NCBI GenBank assembly: GCA_966211815.1
Contig: CBIHOD010000062.1
Coordinates: 1 to 23,115, forward strand
DNA length: 23,115 nt
Direction of reading: 5' to 3'
Source of the DNA: JANPCX01 sp966211815
GTDB taxonomy: Bacteria > Pseudomonadota > Gammaproteobacteria > Burkholderiales > Burkholderiaceae_C
The position numbers and the translations under genes were made by a program. Shown here piece by piece: positions 14,218 to 21,617 of this stretch. The notes beneath the pieces were generated by a model. The model did no database searches, was not told the origin of the DNA, and saw only the letters and a list, made by a program, of their open reading frames with translations. Within the stretch, counting starts at the first letter, position 1; the number at the start of each line of letters is the position of its first letter.

Positions 14218-14240
14218 CGCGCATCCGGAATCCGGGCGCG
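14218..14240. terminator. Possible bidirectional hairpin between convergent genes
   Basis: CGCGC (14218-14222) pairs with GCGCG (14236-14240), and inside it CCGG (14225-14228) pairs with CCGG (14232-14235) over an AAT loop, with a small bulge. It lies in the 39-bp gap between the converging copper operon and the EamA gene. There is no T run, so a terminator role is tentative. Confidence 0.35.
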
Positions 14241-14248
14241 CGCCGCGT

Positions 14249-15133
14249 TCAAGCCGCAGTGCCACGCCGCGGGATCAACGCGCTGCCGATGGCCACCATG
14301 ATGCAGACCGCCGCGGCGCAGTCGAGGGCGCGCGGCACTTCGCCGACGATCAGCGTGGCCGACAAGGTGCCCACCAAGGGCACGGCTATCACCGAGAAAG
14401 CGCTGGCGGTCGGCGGCATGTTGCGGGCCATGCTGAACCAGACCACCTGGGCGTAGCCGTAGTTCAGGAACACCCCGTAGGCCAGCGAGGCCCAAAGTAG
14501 CGGGCTGAAACTGGCGGGTCGGGGCAGCGGCTCCATCCAGGGCGCGGTTGCCCAGAAAAACACCGAGCCCATGGCCATCATCCAGACTGTGACCGCTTCG
14601 GTGGGCAGGCTGGTCTTCGTGCGGCGCATCATCAAGGTGCCCGCGGCCCAGCACAGCGCGGCCAGCTGCATCCACAGCACGCCCACCGGCTTGCCGGCCA
14701 GCTGGGTGAGTTCCTGGGCGGACAGCAGCGCCACCGCGGCCGCGGCGGCGACGGCGCTGAGCAGCACGCGGCCGTTCAACTCTTGCTTGAAGAGCAGCAC
14801 GCCGAGCAACACCGTCCACACCGGCATCGTGAAGCCGAGGATGGCGGCGCGCCCCGAGGCCAGCGCCTGCAGGCCGATGATCGAGAAGAAATGCCAGCCC
14901 AGGATGTTGGGCAGGGCCAGCCAGGCCACGCGCGCGGCCTCGGCCCGCGGCAGCGACATGCGCACGCCGCGCCAGCGGAAGAACAGGTAGAGCCCGAACG
15001 CGCCGCCCGTCATCGTGATGGCGCGGAAGTAAAGCGGCGTCAGCTCGCGCAGGCTGAACTTCATCATCGGCCAGTTGACGCCCCACATCAGCGTCAAGAG
15101 GGCCAGGACGGCCACCTGGCGGCGGGTCAGCAT
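14249..15133 (-). CDS. EamA/DMT-family transporter
   Basis: A 294-residue hydrophobic protein with about ten transmembrane helices arranged as two EamA repeats (first starts LALLTLMWGVNWPMMKFSLRELTPLYFRA; second around VGVLWMQLAALCWAAGTLMMRR). Members of this drug/metabolite transporter superfamily export amino acids, nucleosides or other small metabolites; the substrate cannot be read from sequence. The N-terminal WG-NWP motif is typical. It starts 19 bp after the thyA stop on the same strand, so the two are probably one transcript, though no functional link is evident. Confidence 0.85.
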   Translation of the reverse strand: MLTRRQVAVLALLTLMWGVNWPMMKFSLRELTPLYFRAITMTGGAFGLYLFFRWRGVRMSLPRAEAARVAWLALPNILGWHFFSIIGLQALASGRAAILGFTMPVWTVLLGVLLFKQELNGRVLLSAVAAAAAVALLSAQELTQLAGKPVGVLWMQLAALCWAAGTLMMRRTKTSLPTEAVTVWMMAMGSVFFWATAPWMEPLPRPASFSPLLWASLAYGVFLNYGYAQVVWFSMARNMPPTASAFSVIAVPLVGTLSATLIVGEVPRALDCAAAVCIMVAIGSALIPRRGTAA

Positions 15134-15152
15134 GCCGCGGCCGCCCGGGGCG

Positions 15153-16019
15153 TCAAACCGCCACCGGCGCCTTGATCGCCGGGTGGTGCTGGTAGCCCAG
15201 CACTTCGAAGTCGTCGAATTCGTAGTCGAAGATCGACGCCGGCTTGCGCTTGATGTTCAGCGTGGGATAGGGCAGGGGCTGGCGCGACAGCTGCAGCGCC
15301 ACCTGCTCGGCGTGGTTGCTGTAGATGTGGCAGTCGCCGCCGGTCCAGATGAAGTCGCCGACGTCGAGGTCGCACTGCTGGGCCAGCATGTGGGTCAACA
15401 GCGCGTAGCTGGCGATGTTGAAGGGCACGCCGAGGAAGATGTCGGCGCTGCGCTGGTAGAGCTGGCAGCTGAGCTTGCCGCGCCCGCCGGCCTCTTGCGC
15501 TGGCGCCACGTAGAACTGGAAAAAGGCGTGGCAGGGCATCAGAGCCATCTGCGGCAGGTCGGCGACGTTCCAGGCGCTGACGATGATGCGGCGCGAGTCG
15601 GGCTGGGTCTTGAGTTGCCGCACCACCTCGGCGATCTGGTCGACATGGCCGCCGCCGGGCGTCGGCCAGTTGCGCCATTGCACGCCGTAGACCGGGCCGA
15701 GGTCGCCGTCCTCGCGCGCCCATTCATCCCAGATCGTGCAGCCGCGTTCCTGCAGCCACTTCACGTTGCTGTCGCCGCGCAGGAACCACAGCAATTCAAG
15801 GATGATGGATTTGAGGTGCACCTTCTTCGTCGTCACCAGCGGGAAGCCTTCGTTCAGGTCGAAGCGCATCTGGTGGCCGAAGACGCTTTTGGTGCCGGTG
15901 CCGGTGCGGTCCCCCTTGAGCACGCCGTGGGTGTCGACGTGGCGCATGAAGTCTTCATACTGGGAGCGGACGGGGCGGCCGTCCGGTACGGCGGCGGTCA
16001 GTGTTGATGGGGCATGCAT
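15153..16019 (-). CDS. thyA: Thymidylate synthase
   Basis: A 288-residue ThyA, cytosolic, converting dUMP plus methylenetetrahydrofolate to dTMP plus dihydrofolate. Motifs: DRTGTGTKSVFG (dUMP phosphate loop), LLWFLRGDSN, IWDEWA, GPVYGVQWRNW, the catalytic Cys163 in MALMPCHAFFQFYV, LSCQLYQRSADIFLGVPFNIASYA, and GDCHIYSNHAEQ. About 20 extra residues precede the part that aligns with E. coli ThyA (264 residues), so a slightly later start is possible. On the minus strand TAGAAT at 16031-16026 is a good -10 only about 6 bp before this ATG, which would make the mRNA leaderless; no clear -35 is seen. Confidence 0.96.
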   Translation of the reverse strand: MHAPSTLTAAVPDGRPVRSQYEDFMRHVDTHGVLKGDRTGTGTKSVFGHQMRFDLNEGFPLVTTKKVHLKSIILELLWFLRGDSNVKWLQERGCTIWDEWAREDGDLGPVYGVQWRNWPTPGGGHVDQIAEVVRQLKTQPDSRRIIVSAWNVADLPQMALMPCHAFFQFYVAPAQEAGGRGKLSCQLYQRSADIFLGVPFNIASYALLTHMLAQQCDLDVGDFIWTGGDCHIYSNHAEQVALQLSRQPLPYPTLNIKRKPASIFDYEFDDFEVLGYQHHPAIKAPVAV

Positions 16020-16083
16020 ACTCGAATTCTATTGACCCGGGCATGACCGCGCTGGCGGCCGCCCCGCAAACCAGGAGGCCCGC

Positions 16084-16407
16084 ATGGCGCACGAGACCCA
16101 GCTTCGACACTACTTCATGGCCCTGCTCGCCGCTGGGTGCGGCCTGGCCCCGCCGGCTTCGGCCCAACCCGCGCCTGCGGCCGCCAAGCCGTTGGCGTCT
16201 TCCGGTACGCCCGAGCGCACCTTCGACCTGGAGTCGGTCGTGATCGAAGACATCAAGGTGGAAGGCCTGGTACAGGCCTGGAAACTGCGCAAGGTCTGCC
16301 TCGACGGCCAGGCCTACCTGCTGGTGCTCGGCCTCGGCGGGCCGACGAGCATCACGGCGTCGTTCAGGGATGGCAAGCCGGAGCAGTGCAAGGCCAAAGC
16401 GCCGTAG
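16084..16407 (+). CDS. Small secreted protein of unknown function
   Basis: A 107-residue protein with a predicted signal peptide (MAHETQLRHYFMALLAAGCGLAPPASA, cleavage before QPAPA), an Ala/Pro-rich linker, and a compact C-terminal part containing SVVIEDIKVEGLVQAWKLRKVCLDGQAYLLVLG and a final Cys (EQCKAK). The two mature Cys could form a disulphide. AGGAGG at 16073-16078, five bases before ATG, gives a strong start. It is divergent from thyA and ends 17 bp before the converging ABC transporter. I do not recognise the family. Confidence 0.72.
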   Translation: MAHETQLRHYFMALLAAGCGLAPPASAQPAPAAAKPLASSGTPERTFDLESVVIEDIKVEGLVQAWKLRKVCLDGQAYLLVLGLGGPTSITASFRDGKPEQCKAKAP

Positions 16408-16424
16408 GGACGCCAGGCCCACCT

Positions 16425-18206
16425 TCAAGCCGCCGGTTCGCCCATCCCGAACTGCAGCGCCGCCAGCCGCGCGTAGACCCCGTCGCGGGCCTGCAGTTCG
16501 GCGTGCGTGCCGGCGTCGACGATGCGGCCGGCTTCCATCACGATGATCCGGTCGGCCTGCTGCACCGTGGCCAGCCGGTGGGCGATGACGAGGGTGGTGC
16601 GGTGGCGCATCGCCTGCTCCAGCGCGGCCTGCACCATGCGCTCGCTTTCGGCGTCGAGCGCGCTGGTGGCTTCATCCAGCAACAGCAGCGGCGGGTTCTT
16701 CAGGATGGCGCGGGCGATGCTGATGCGCTGGCGCTGGCCGCCGCTCAGGCGCACGCCGCGCTCGCCGAGGAAGGTCTTGTAGCCCTCGGGCAAAGCGCTG
16801 ATGAAATCGTGGGCGAAGGCCATCTTCGCCGCCTCGATGACCTGCTCGTCGCTGGCCTCGGGCCGGCCGTAGCGGATGTTTTCCATCGCGTCGGCCGAGA
16901 AGATGACGCTGTCCTGCGGCACGATGCCGACGACGTCGCGCAGGTCGTGCAGCGCCGCGTCCCGCACCGACACGCCGTTGACTTCGATGCGGCCTTGCCG
17001 CGCGTCGTAAAGCCGCAGCAGCAGCTGGAAAACCGTGCTCTTGCCCGCGCCGCTCGGGCCCACCAGGGCGATCGTCTGGCCGGCCTCGACCTGGAAGCTG
17101 ACGTGCGACAACGCCGCCGTCGCCGGCCGCGAGGGGTAGTGGAAGGTGACGTCGTCGAACACCAGCCGCGCGCCGCCGGCCGGGGAGGGCAGCGGCACCG
17201 GCCGCGCCGGCGATTCGATCGACGACCGCGTGGCCAGCAGCTCCATCAGCCGCTCGGTGGCCCCGGCCGCGCGCAGCAGGTCGCCATAGACCTCGGCCAG
17301 CACCGCCACGCTGCCCACGAGGATGATCACGTAGACGACCGTCTGCCCCAGGTGGCCGGCGGTGATGCGTCCCTGCAGCACCGCCTGCGTGCCCTGGTAT
17401 AGGCCCCAGAGCAGCGCGCCGAAAGTGGCGGTGATGATGAAAGCCACCAGGAAAGAGCGCATGCGGGTGCGCTTGACGGCGGTGAGGAAGGCGCTGCGGG
17501 TGGACTCGTCGAAACGCGCCGCCTCGCGCGATTCCTGCCGGTAGCTCTGCACCACCGGGATGGCGTTGAGCACCTCGGCCGCGATGGCGCTCGAATCGGC
17601 CACCCGATCCTGGCTGGCCCGGCTGAGCTTGCGCACGCGGCGCCCGAAAAAGATCGCCGGCAACACCACCAGCACCAGGATGCCGAGCACCTGCGACATC
17701 ACATAGGGGTTGGTGATGATCAACATCGACATCGCGCCCACGCCCATCACCGCATTGCGCAAGCCCATCGACAGGCTGGAGCCGACCACCGTCTGCACCA
17801 GCGTGGTGTCCGTCGTCAGCCGAGACAACACCTCCCCCGTCTGCGTGACCTCGAAAAACTCCGGGCTCTGCCGCACCACGTGCGCATAGACCGCATTGCG
17901 CAAGTCGGCCGTGATGCGCTCGCCCAGCCAGGTGACCGTGTAGAACCGCGCCGCCGAAAACACCCCCAGCGCCGCGCCGACGGCGAACAGCGCCAGGAAA
18001 TGCTCGCGCAACGCCATCAACCGCTGCCCCGGGTCGGCCGCCACCAGACCATCGTCAATCAAGGCCTTCAGCGCCAGCGGCATCACCAGCGTGCTGACGG
18101 CAGCCAGCACCAGGAACAGCACCGCCAGTGCGATGCGGCCGCGGTAGGGGCGCAGGAAGGGGGCCAGGCCCGAGAGGGAGCGGACTTTCTGGCCCTGTTG
18201 CGGCAT
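16425..18206 (-). CDS. MsbA/LmrA-type ABC exporter (fused membrane and ATPase domains)
   Basis: A homodimeric-type ABC exporter with six membrane helices in the first about 310 residues and a C-terminal ATPase. From ATG 18206 it has 593 residues: Walker A GPSGAGKST (Lys389), Q-loop PQDSVIF, signature LSGGQRQR (from Leu487), Walker B LLLLDEATSALD and the switch His in VIAHRLATV. I prefer 18206 over the upstream in-frame ATG at 18260 because AGGA sits 7-10 nt before it and the added residues look non-coding in character. Substrates of this group include lipid A precursors, lipids and drugs; with no lpxK or kdt neighbours the substrate is open. It ends close to the converging small secreted gene. 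Confidence 0.9.
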   Translation of the reverse strand: MPQQGQKVRSLSGLAPFLRPYRGRIALAVLFLVLAAVSTLVMPLALKALIDDGLVAADPGQRLMALREHFLALFAVGAALGVFSAARFYTVTWLGERITADLRNAVYAHVVRQSPEFFEVTQTGEVLSRLTTDTTLVQTVVGSSLSMGLRNAVMGVGAMSMLIITNPYVMSQVLGILVLVVLPAIFFGRRVRKLSRASQDRVADSSAIAAEVLNAIPVVQSYRQESREAARFDESTRSAFLTAVKRTRMRSFLVAFIITATFGALLWGLYQGTQAVLQGRITAGHLGQTVVYVIILVGSVAVLAEVYGDLLRAAGATERLMELLATRSSIESPARPVPLPSPAGGARLVFDDVTFHYPSRPATAALSHVSFQVEAGQTIALVGPSGAGKSTVFQLLLRLYDARQGRIEVNGVSVRDAALHDLRDVVGIVPQDSVIFSADAMENIRYGRPEASDEQVIEAAKMAFAHDFISALPEGYKTFLGERGVRLSGGQRQRISIARAILKNPPLLLLDEATSALDAESERMVQAALEQAMRHRTTLVIAHRLATVQQADRIIVMEAGRIVDAGTHAELQARDGVYARLAALQFGMGEPAA

Positions 18207-18320
18207 GGCGGTGTCCTGGGAGACGGAGGCGGAGAGGGGCCTCGAAGGTGGGGCGGGCATGGGCGGTCGCGTCGAAGCGAGGCAAAGCCACAGAGTCTAT
18301 GCCCAGCGCGGTGACGTGTC

Positions 18321-18484
18321 TTGGGCGAGATTTCCGCTATTGCCTGAACTTAGGGTGAATGCTGCTCGCTCTTCTATACAGCCTTCAGCTTGAAATCGAT
18401 GCCGTATCGATTGATCTTTGAGGTCCTGGGGTTACCGGGGATTTGCGCCAGGAGCACAGGGAGCGTGCGTATACCGTAAGGCAT
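18321..18484 (-). pseudogene. Degraded fragment of an IS3-type transposase OrfA (N-terminus)
   Basis: On the minus strand a 36-codon frame (18484-18374) ends TSKINRYGIDFKLKAV then TAG; this resembles the N-terminus of IS3-group OrfA proteins (RYG-x-(D/E)FKL(K/R)AV). In the same frame after the stop the DNA reads KSEQHSP, a second stop, then VQAIAEI, which fits the next part of such proteins (about S..PGV-VQ-VAE). So about 160 bp of an OrfA gene survive with two in-frame stops. The downstream remainder of the insertion sequence is missing. It lies directly at the end of the probable integron cassettes and against the ABC exporter's promoter region. Confidence 0.55.
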
Positions 18485-18494
18485 CCGTGTTGAC

Positions 18495-18507
18495 TCACAT
18501 GTTAGAC
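18495..18507 (-). repeat. Truncated attC remnant after the second cassette gene
   Basis: GTCTAAC (18507-18501, minus strand) immediately after the stop codon is a good R'' core, but no matching GTTRRRY with a folding arm follows within the usual distance; instead the transposase fragment begins about 20 bp later. The right half of this attC was probably lost with the insertion. Confidence 0.45.
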
Positions 18508-18508
18508 A

Positions 18509-19084
18509 TCACCGTCCGAACTTTCGCATCCATTCGTCAATCTTCTCCCTCAACGTTTTGATTTCATCCGCTATGGGATCCTGAATGGCTGTCGTCCCGT
18601 ACAACGGGCGAAGATCGATCGTATGGGCTTCTTCATACTCCTTGCCGCCAAACCGATACTTGGCCTTGATGGTGAAGAGCTTTGGACAAAGATCAGAAGT
18701 ACCGTCGGCGAATATCGAGTGCCCCACGCCCAATACGAAGGGCAGCCGGCCGCCAGGGGCGAGCGAAGCAATTGGCTCCAAGAATGCTGGATTCTTAGAA
18801 ATGTCAACCCCTCCACGTTCGCCGTTCTGAGCGAAGCTCCTGTTCATGGAGAGGCACAGATCGAGTGCGGCAGACTTTCCGGCGTTTTCAATTGTCAGAT
18901 AGAGCAGGGTTGTCCCGATTCGAGTGGAAACGTAGGCGACCACGTACGGCCGAAGCTGCGCCTCGGTTTGATAGTGCATAGCACGGACAACGCGTTCGTT
19001 CGCCTGGAGAATTCGATAGGTAACCCAAGCATAAAACGCCGTTATCACTACAAGCGCAAGGGTCAGCAAGTCTGTGGTGTTCAT
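18509..19084 (-). CDS. Membrane-anchored cassette protein of unknown function
   Basis: A 191-residue protein with one N-terminal transmembrane segment (TTDLLTLALVVITAFYAWVTYRILQ), a short helical stretch (ANERVVRAMHYQTEAQLRPYV) and a soluble beta-rich-looking part (YVVAYVSTRIGTTLLYLTIENAGKSAALDL..., LAPGGRLPFVLGVG..., FTIKAKYRFGGKEYEEAHTIDLRPL), ending in a charged helix (ADEIKTLREKIDEWMRKFG). This architecture is common among unassigned proteins of mobile islands. It starts 23 bp after the attC core TTAGAC and stops two bases before the next core site. Lower GC than its neighbours. No Shine-Dalgarno is clear. Function unknown. Confidence 0.72.
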   Translation of the reverse strand: MNTTDLLTLALVVITAFYAWVTYRILQANERVVRAMHYQTEAQLRPYVVAYVSTRIGTTLLYLTIENAGKSAALDLCLSMNRSFAQNGERGGVDISKNPAFLEPIASLAPGGRLPFVLGVGHSIFADGTSDLCPKLFTIKAKYRFGGKEYEEAHTIDLRPLYGTTAIQDPIADEIKTLREKIDEWMRKFGR

Positions 19085-19100
19085 AGTCCGTCGCAGTGAT

Positions 19101-19172
19101 GTCTAACGTTTGACATGAGAGGCAGCGCAAGTGCGCAACCTTTGCGCCGTCCACTCGATGGAAGGGTTGGGC
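19101..19172 (-). repeat. attC-like recombination site (72 bp) between the two cassettes
   Basis: On the minus strand it opens with R'' GCCCAAC (19172-19166; consensus RYYYAAC) and closes with R' GTTAGAC (19107-19101; consensus GTTRRRY). Between them the DNA folds back on itself: a GAGTGGACGGCGCAA segment pairs imperfectly with a later TTGCGCTGCCTCTC segment (one extra base on one strand), and GCGCAA/TTGCGC forms a perfect inner stem. Length, core sites, dyad and an extra-helical base are all typical of attC. The sequence CGTTAGACATC before a cassette gene is the common junction form. Confidence 0.7.
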
Positions 19173-19186
19173 ATCGCGTGATTGTT

Positions 19187-20719
19187 TTACGCTTTTTGGG
19201 CACTGTTTGGTTTGGTGGGAGCCAACTTCGCTAGTTGGGCCTGTTTGACACCAAGAAGGTAGGTTCGGAAAGCGGGATGAACCTCCCAGCGCGCCCCTTG
19301 CATGGAGTTCCAGTTCGCCAACTTGACAAAGTTGGAGTCGTCATGGAAAAGGATGTGGCGGAAACCACGTGGCATCGAGGTGTCGACAACACGTGGATTC
19401 AAAAAGCCGGTTTCGTGTAAGAGACGCAGGATCGCTACAGCGTCGTCGTCCTCATCAGGCCGGAGCAGTGCTCCGCGGATTTGAATCGAAGCGATGCTTG
19501 GCACCGTCAAGAGGTGTCGGCGAAGCATCTCGAAGTCCGACTCGAAATCGAAATTTGCGAACGTATTGATGATCTCTCGAATGTTCCTGCAATCGAGAGA
19601 GAACTCGTTCACTACGTCGTCTACGCGTTCCGATGAGTAGACCTTCATCGCATTGCCGGCCTCTTTGCTGCCGATCAAGGGTTCGTTTCCTTGCTTGGCC
19701 GCGTCAAGCATGTTCTTCACAAGTTGAATGGCATCCCTTGGACGCTCACGAGCCGATTTCGATATGAATGAGTCCCAGGAGCGTCGCTCATCGCTTGTGG
19801 GCAACGTCATGGTCGTGCCATTGAAAAAGACGGTGTAAGGGTCAACCTTAGTCTCGCCGGCATCTCGGGCAGCTCGCTCCAAGCGCCTTCTGATGATGCC
19901 TTGCATCAGCGTGTCATCCGCTAAGAGCGGAATCATTAAGCCGCGCATGTGATCAGTTTGATCTCTTTGCCCCTGGCTCTCGCTGGTGAGGCGCGTCCAG
20001 ACGCTAGATCGCAGACTAACTATTGCTCTTACTGCGCTGCACTCGCCTGTTAGCCGCCGAACCGCCAACATAAGCGCCCAAATTCTGTTGAGGTGGGCAG
20101 GTTGATCAGGGGCGGCCAACTGATCGGTGTCATCGATAAGCAGATAGAAGACATTGCTTGATGACAGCAGCTGTGAGTTGATTGCTCTGATTAACTCGTT
20201 CGGCGAGTTGGTTCCTGCAAGTTCCTTCGCAAGCTGTACGCCGTTTATTTTTGCGGCGGGCAAAGAAACGGCAGAAATGAGTTGAAGCGACTTTTGAATA
20301 AAGTCCTCTTCAGCAAGCCCTTGTTGACGTGCTTCGTCGTGGAGTTTTGCGGCACCTCCTTTGAGCAAGCCCTTCAGCTGAGAGCCAATCTGCGCGCCTA
20401 TCGTCCGTAGAAGCACTTCGTAATAGTAGCGTTTCAACGAGCCGATATCAGGTGAGGCTGGCGTCTCTTTGGACGATATGTTGTCGGGTCGAATTAGCAG
20501 GCATGGCAGCTTCTTGGCTTTGGCTACTTTGTCGATCCACTCGACAACGGCACTTTTTCCAATGCCTTTGTTTCCAACCAGAACCCTCATTCCACCTGGT
20601 TCGATCGCGCATAGCTGCGTGAATTGATTTGGCGCTATGAATATTTCACCAAGAAACGGCCGATCGCCTTCCGAGGTGCCAGTTCTGACGTACTTCAGCA
20701 GGTAGTCAAGTTTGCTCAT
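19187..20719 (-). CDS. P-loop ATPase (Sll1717-like), candidate defence-type protein
   Basis: A 510-residue soluble protein starting MSKLDYLLKYVRTGTSEGD. It has Walker A GNKGIGKS (residues 49-56) and Walker B YLLIDDTDQ (about 192-200), then AIVSLRSSVW with Arg238 (sensor-like), placing it in the AAA/STAND-like P-loop class. The N-terminal pattern resembles the family NCBI calls 'P-loop ATPase, Sll1717 family', often seen in mobile or defence-rich DNA; that match is from memory. The rest (about 300-500) is helical with a possible winged-helix-like tail. I chose ATG 20719; an in-frame TTG at 20764 is the cassette's first codon-like triplet and is part of the core site. AT-rich with codon use unlike its neighbours. 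Possible ATP-dependent sensor for the membrane protein encoded next; function unproven. Confidence 0.8.
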   Translation of the reverse strand: MSKLDYLLKYVRTGTSEGDRPFLGEIFIAPNQFTQLCAIEPGGMRVLVGNKGIGKSAVVEWIDKVAKAKKLPCLLIRPDNISSKETPASPDIGSLKRYYYEVLLRTIGAQIGSQLKGLLKGGAAKLHDEARQQGLAEEDFIQKSLQLISAVSLPAAKINGVQLAKELAGTNSPNELIRAINSQLLSSSNVFYLLIDDTDQLAAPDQPAHLNRIWALMLAVRRLTGECSAVRAIVSLRSSVWTRLTSESQGQRDQTDHMRGLMIPLLADDTLMQGIIRRRLERAARDAGETKVDPYTVFFNGTTMTLPTSDERRSWDSFISKSARERPRDAIQLVKNMLDAAKQGNEPLIGSKEAGNAMKVYSSERVDDVVNEFSLDCRNIREIINTFANFDFESDFEMLRRHLLTVPSIASIQIRGALLRPDEDDDAVAILRLLHETGFLNPRVVDTSMPRGFRHILFHDDSNFVKLANWNSMQGARWEVHPAFRTYLLGVKQAQLAKLAPTKPNSAQKA

Positions 20720-20758
20720 ACGGATTCCGGTTGGGAAGAGAGATGCTTTTCTCGTGAT

Positions 20759-20870
20759 GCCCAATGTTATTTAGACCGCCAAGAGCCTACTAATCGACGC
20801 TGGTTAAGTCAAAGAAATTCTGGTGGCCACCCCGCCAGGGAATGTCGCCGTTAGATTTAGGCCGCCTAAA
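20759..20870 (-). other. Degenerate integron junction upstream of the ATPase cassette
   Basis: The ATPase cassette starts at TTGGGC (20764-20759, minus strand), but the base before it is A rather than the G of a canonical G^TTRRRY. Further upstream are another core-like sequence, ATCTAAC (20856-20850, minus), and a palindrome TTTAGGC-C-GCCTAAA (20856-20870, plus) whose arms contain TTAGGC/GCCTAA. They may be decayed attC or attI DNA; I see no long folded arm joining them. The rest of the gap to ogt (to 20932) shows nothing I can name. Confidence 0.3.
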
Positions 20871-20932
20871 AGTTGGCGGACGGGTTTGAAGTCCTTTTTT
20901 GAATCCATTACTGGCAGATGCGGACGCCCCCC

Positions 20933-21541
20933 TCATACCACCGCCGCGATCCGCCGCCGCGGTTCGGATGTCGCACTGGCCCCAGTGCCCTCAATCAACG
21001 CGCCTTGCGGCAAGCCCTCCACCCCCTCCCGCCTCAACAACGCCAGCTTGCGCGGCAAGCCACCGGCGTACCCCGTGAGCGCGCCTCCGCCTCCCACCAC
21101 CCGGTGGCAGGGAATGAAGACCGACACCGGGTTCCTGCCGATCGCCGCGCCCACGGCGCGCACCGCTTGCGGCGAGCCGACGGCGGCGGCGACCTGGCCG
21201 TAGGTGAGGGTGCGGCCGCAAGGGATGGCGGCGAGTTGCAGCCACACGCGGCGCTGGAAGTCGCTGCCTTGCGGGTCCAGCGGCAAGCCGGTCGCCAAGC
21301 CCGAAACCGCGTCCGGCGAACCGGAGAAATAGGAAGCCAGCCGCCGTGCGGCTTCGCTCAGCAACGGGTCGTCCGCAGCCTCGGGCGCGGCGAGGTCGCC
21401 GGGGTGGTGCTTCTGGCCCTCGAACCATGCGCCGCACAGGCCTTGGGCGCTGCGGGCTAGCAGCATGGGGCCCAGGGGTGACGGCACGGTCAGTTGGGCG
21501 GTGCAGGCGGCGTGGACGGCTTGGCGGGTGGTAGTGGGCAT
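20933..21541 (-). CDS. ogt: O6-methylguanine-DNA methyltransferase
   Basis: A 202-residue suicide DNA-repair enzyme that moves the alkyl group from O6-methylguanine to its own cysteine. The active site is Cys145 in FIPCHRVVG; the DNA-binding helix-turn-helix has the arginine finger R128 in AVRAVGAAIG; PCGRTLTYGQVAAAVG precedes it. The N-terminal half (LTVPSPLGPMLLARSAQGLCGAWF) is the usual Ogt/AdaB ribonuclease-like domain. AGGAG 8-12 nt upstream fixes ATG 21541; the open frame further upstream is non-coding extension through the gap. It follows an AdaA/AlkA fusion by 76 bp on the same strand, so it is probably part of an alkylation-response operon. The C-terminal tail after LPQGALIEG is longer than usual. 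Confidence 0.94.
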   Translation of the reverse strand: MPTTTRQAVHAACTAQLTVPSPLGPMLLARSAQGLCGAWFEGQKHHPGDLAAPEAADDPLLSEAARRLASYFSGSPDAVSGLATGLPLDPQGSDFQRRVWLQLAAIPCGRTLTYGQVAAAVGSPQAVRAVGAAIGRNPVSVFIPCHRVVGGGGALTGYAGGLPRKLALLRREGVEGLPQGALIEGTGASATSEPRRRIAAVV

Positions 21542-21617
21542 GGTGGGCTCCTGGGTGTTTCGACGATCCGGGGAGGTGCTTCGGAGGAATACCGGCTGCA
21601 GGTTCGAAGCGGGTGTT

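Larger units (their letters stand above)
18501..20764 (-). mobile_element. Orphan integron gene-cassette pair (two cassettes, no integrase in view)
   Basis: Read on the minus strand: a cassette beginning TTGGGCATCAC (20764-) carries the P-loop ATPase gene and ends with an attC that starts GCCCAAC (19172-19166); the next cassette begins TTAGACATCAC (19106-) and carries the 191-codon gene, ending at GTCTAAC (18507-18501) two bases after the stop codon. In each cassette the first six bases are the complement of the core in its own end (TTGGGC with GCCCAA; TTAGAC with GTCTAA), exactly as expected when a cassette is excised and inserted at G^TT. Both genes have the same orientation and the DNA is much AT-richer than its flanks. 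No intI gene is present between the flanking core genes, so this is an integrase-less remnant or cluster. Confidence 0.65.

Noticed and set aside
18321..18326. TTGGGC on the plus strand near the ABC exporter start, as another integron core
   Set aside because: No flanking dyad or partner box at suitable spacing; six-base matches are expected by chance.
18501..20764. Class 1 or other clinical integron
   Set aside because: No intI1, attI1, qacE or sul1 sequence; no resistance gene; both cassette genes are of unknown type.
20720..20764. TTG start for the ATPase at 20764
   Set aside because: The TTG is part of the cassette core site; the family-like N-terminus begins at ATG 20719.
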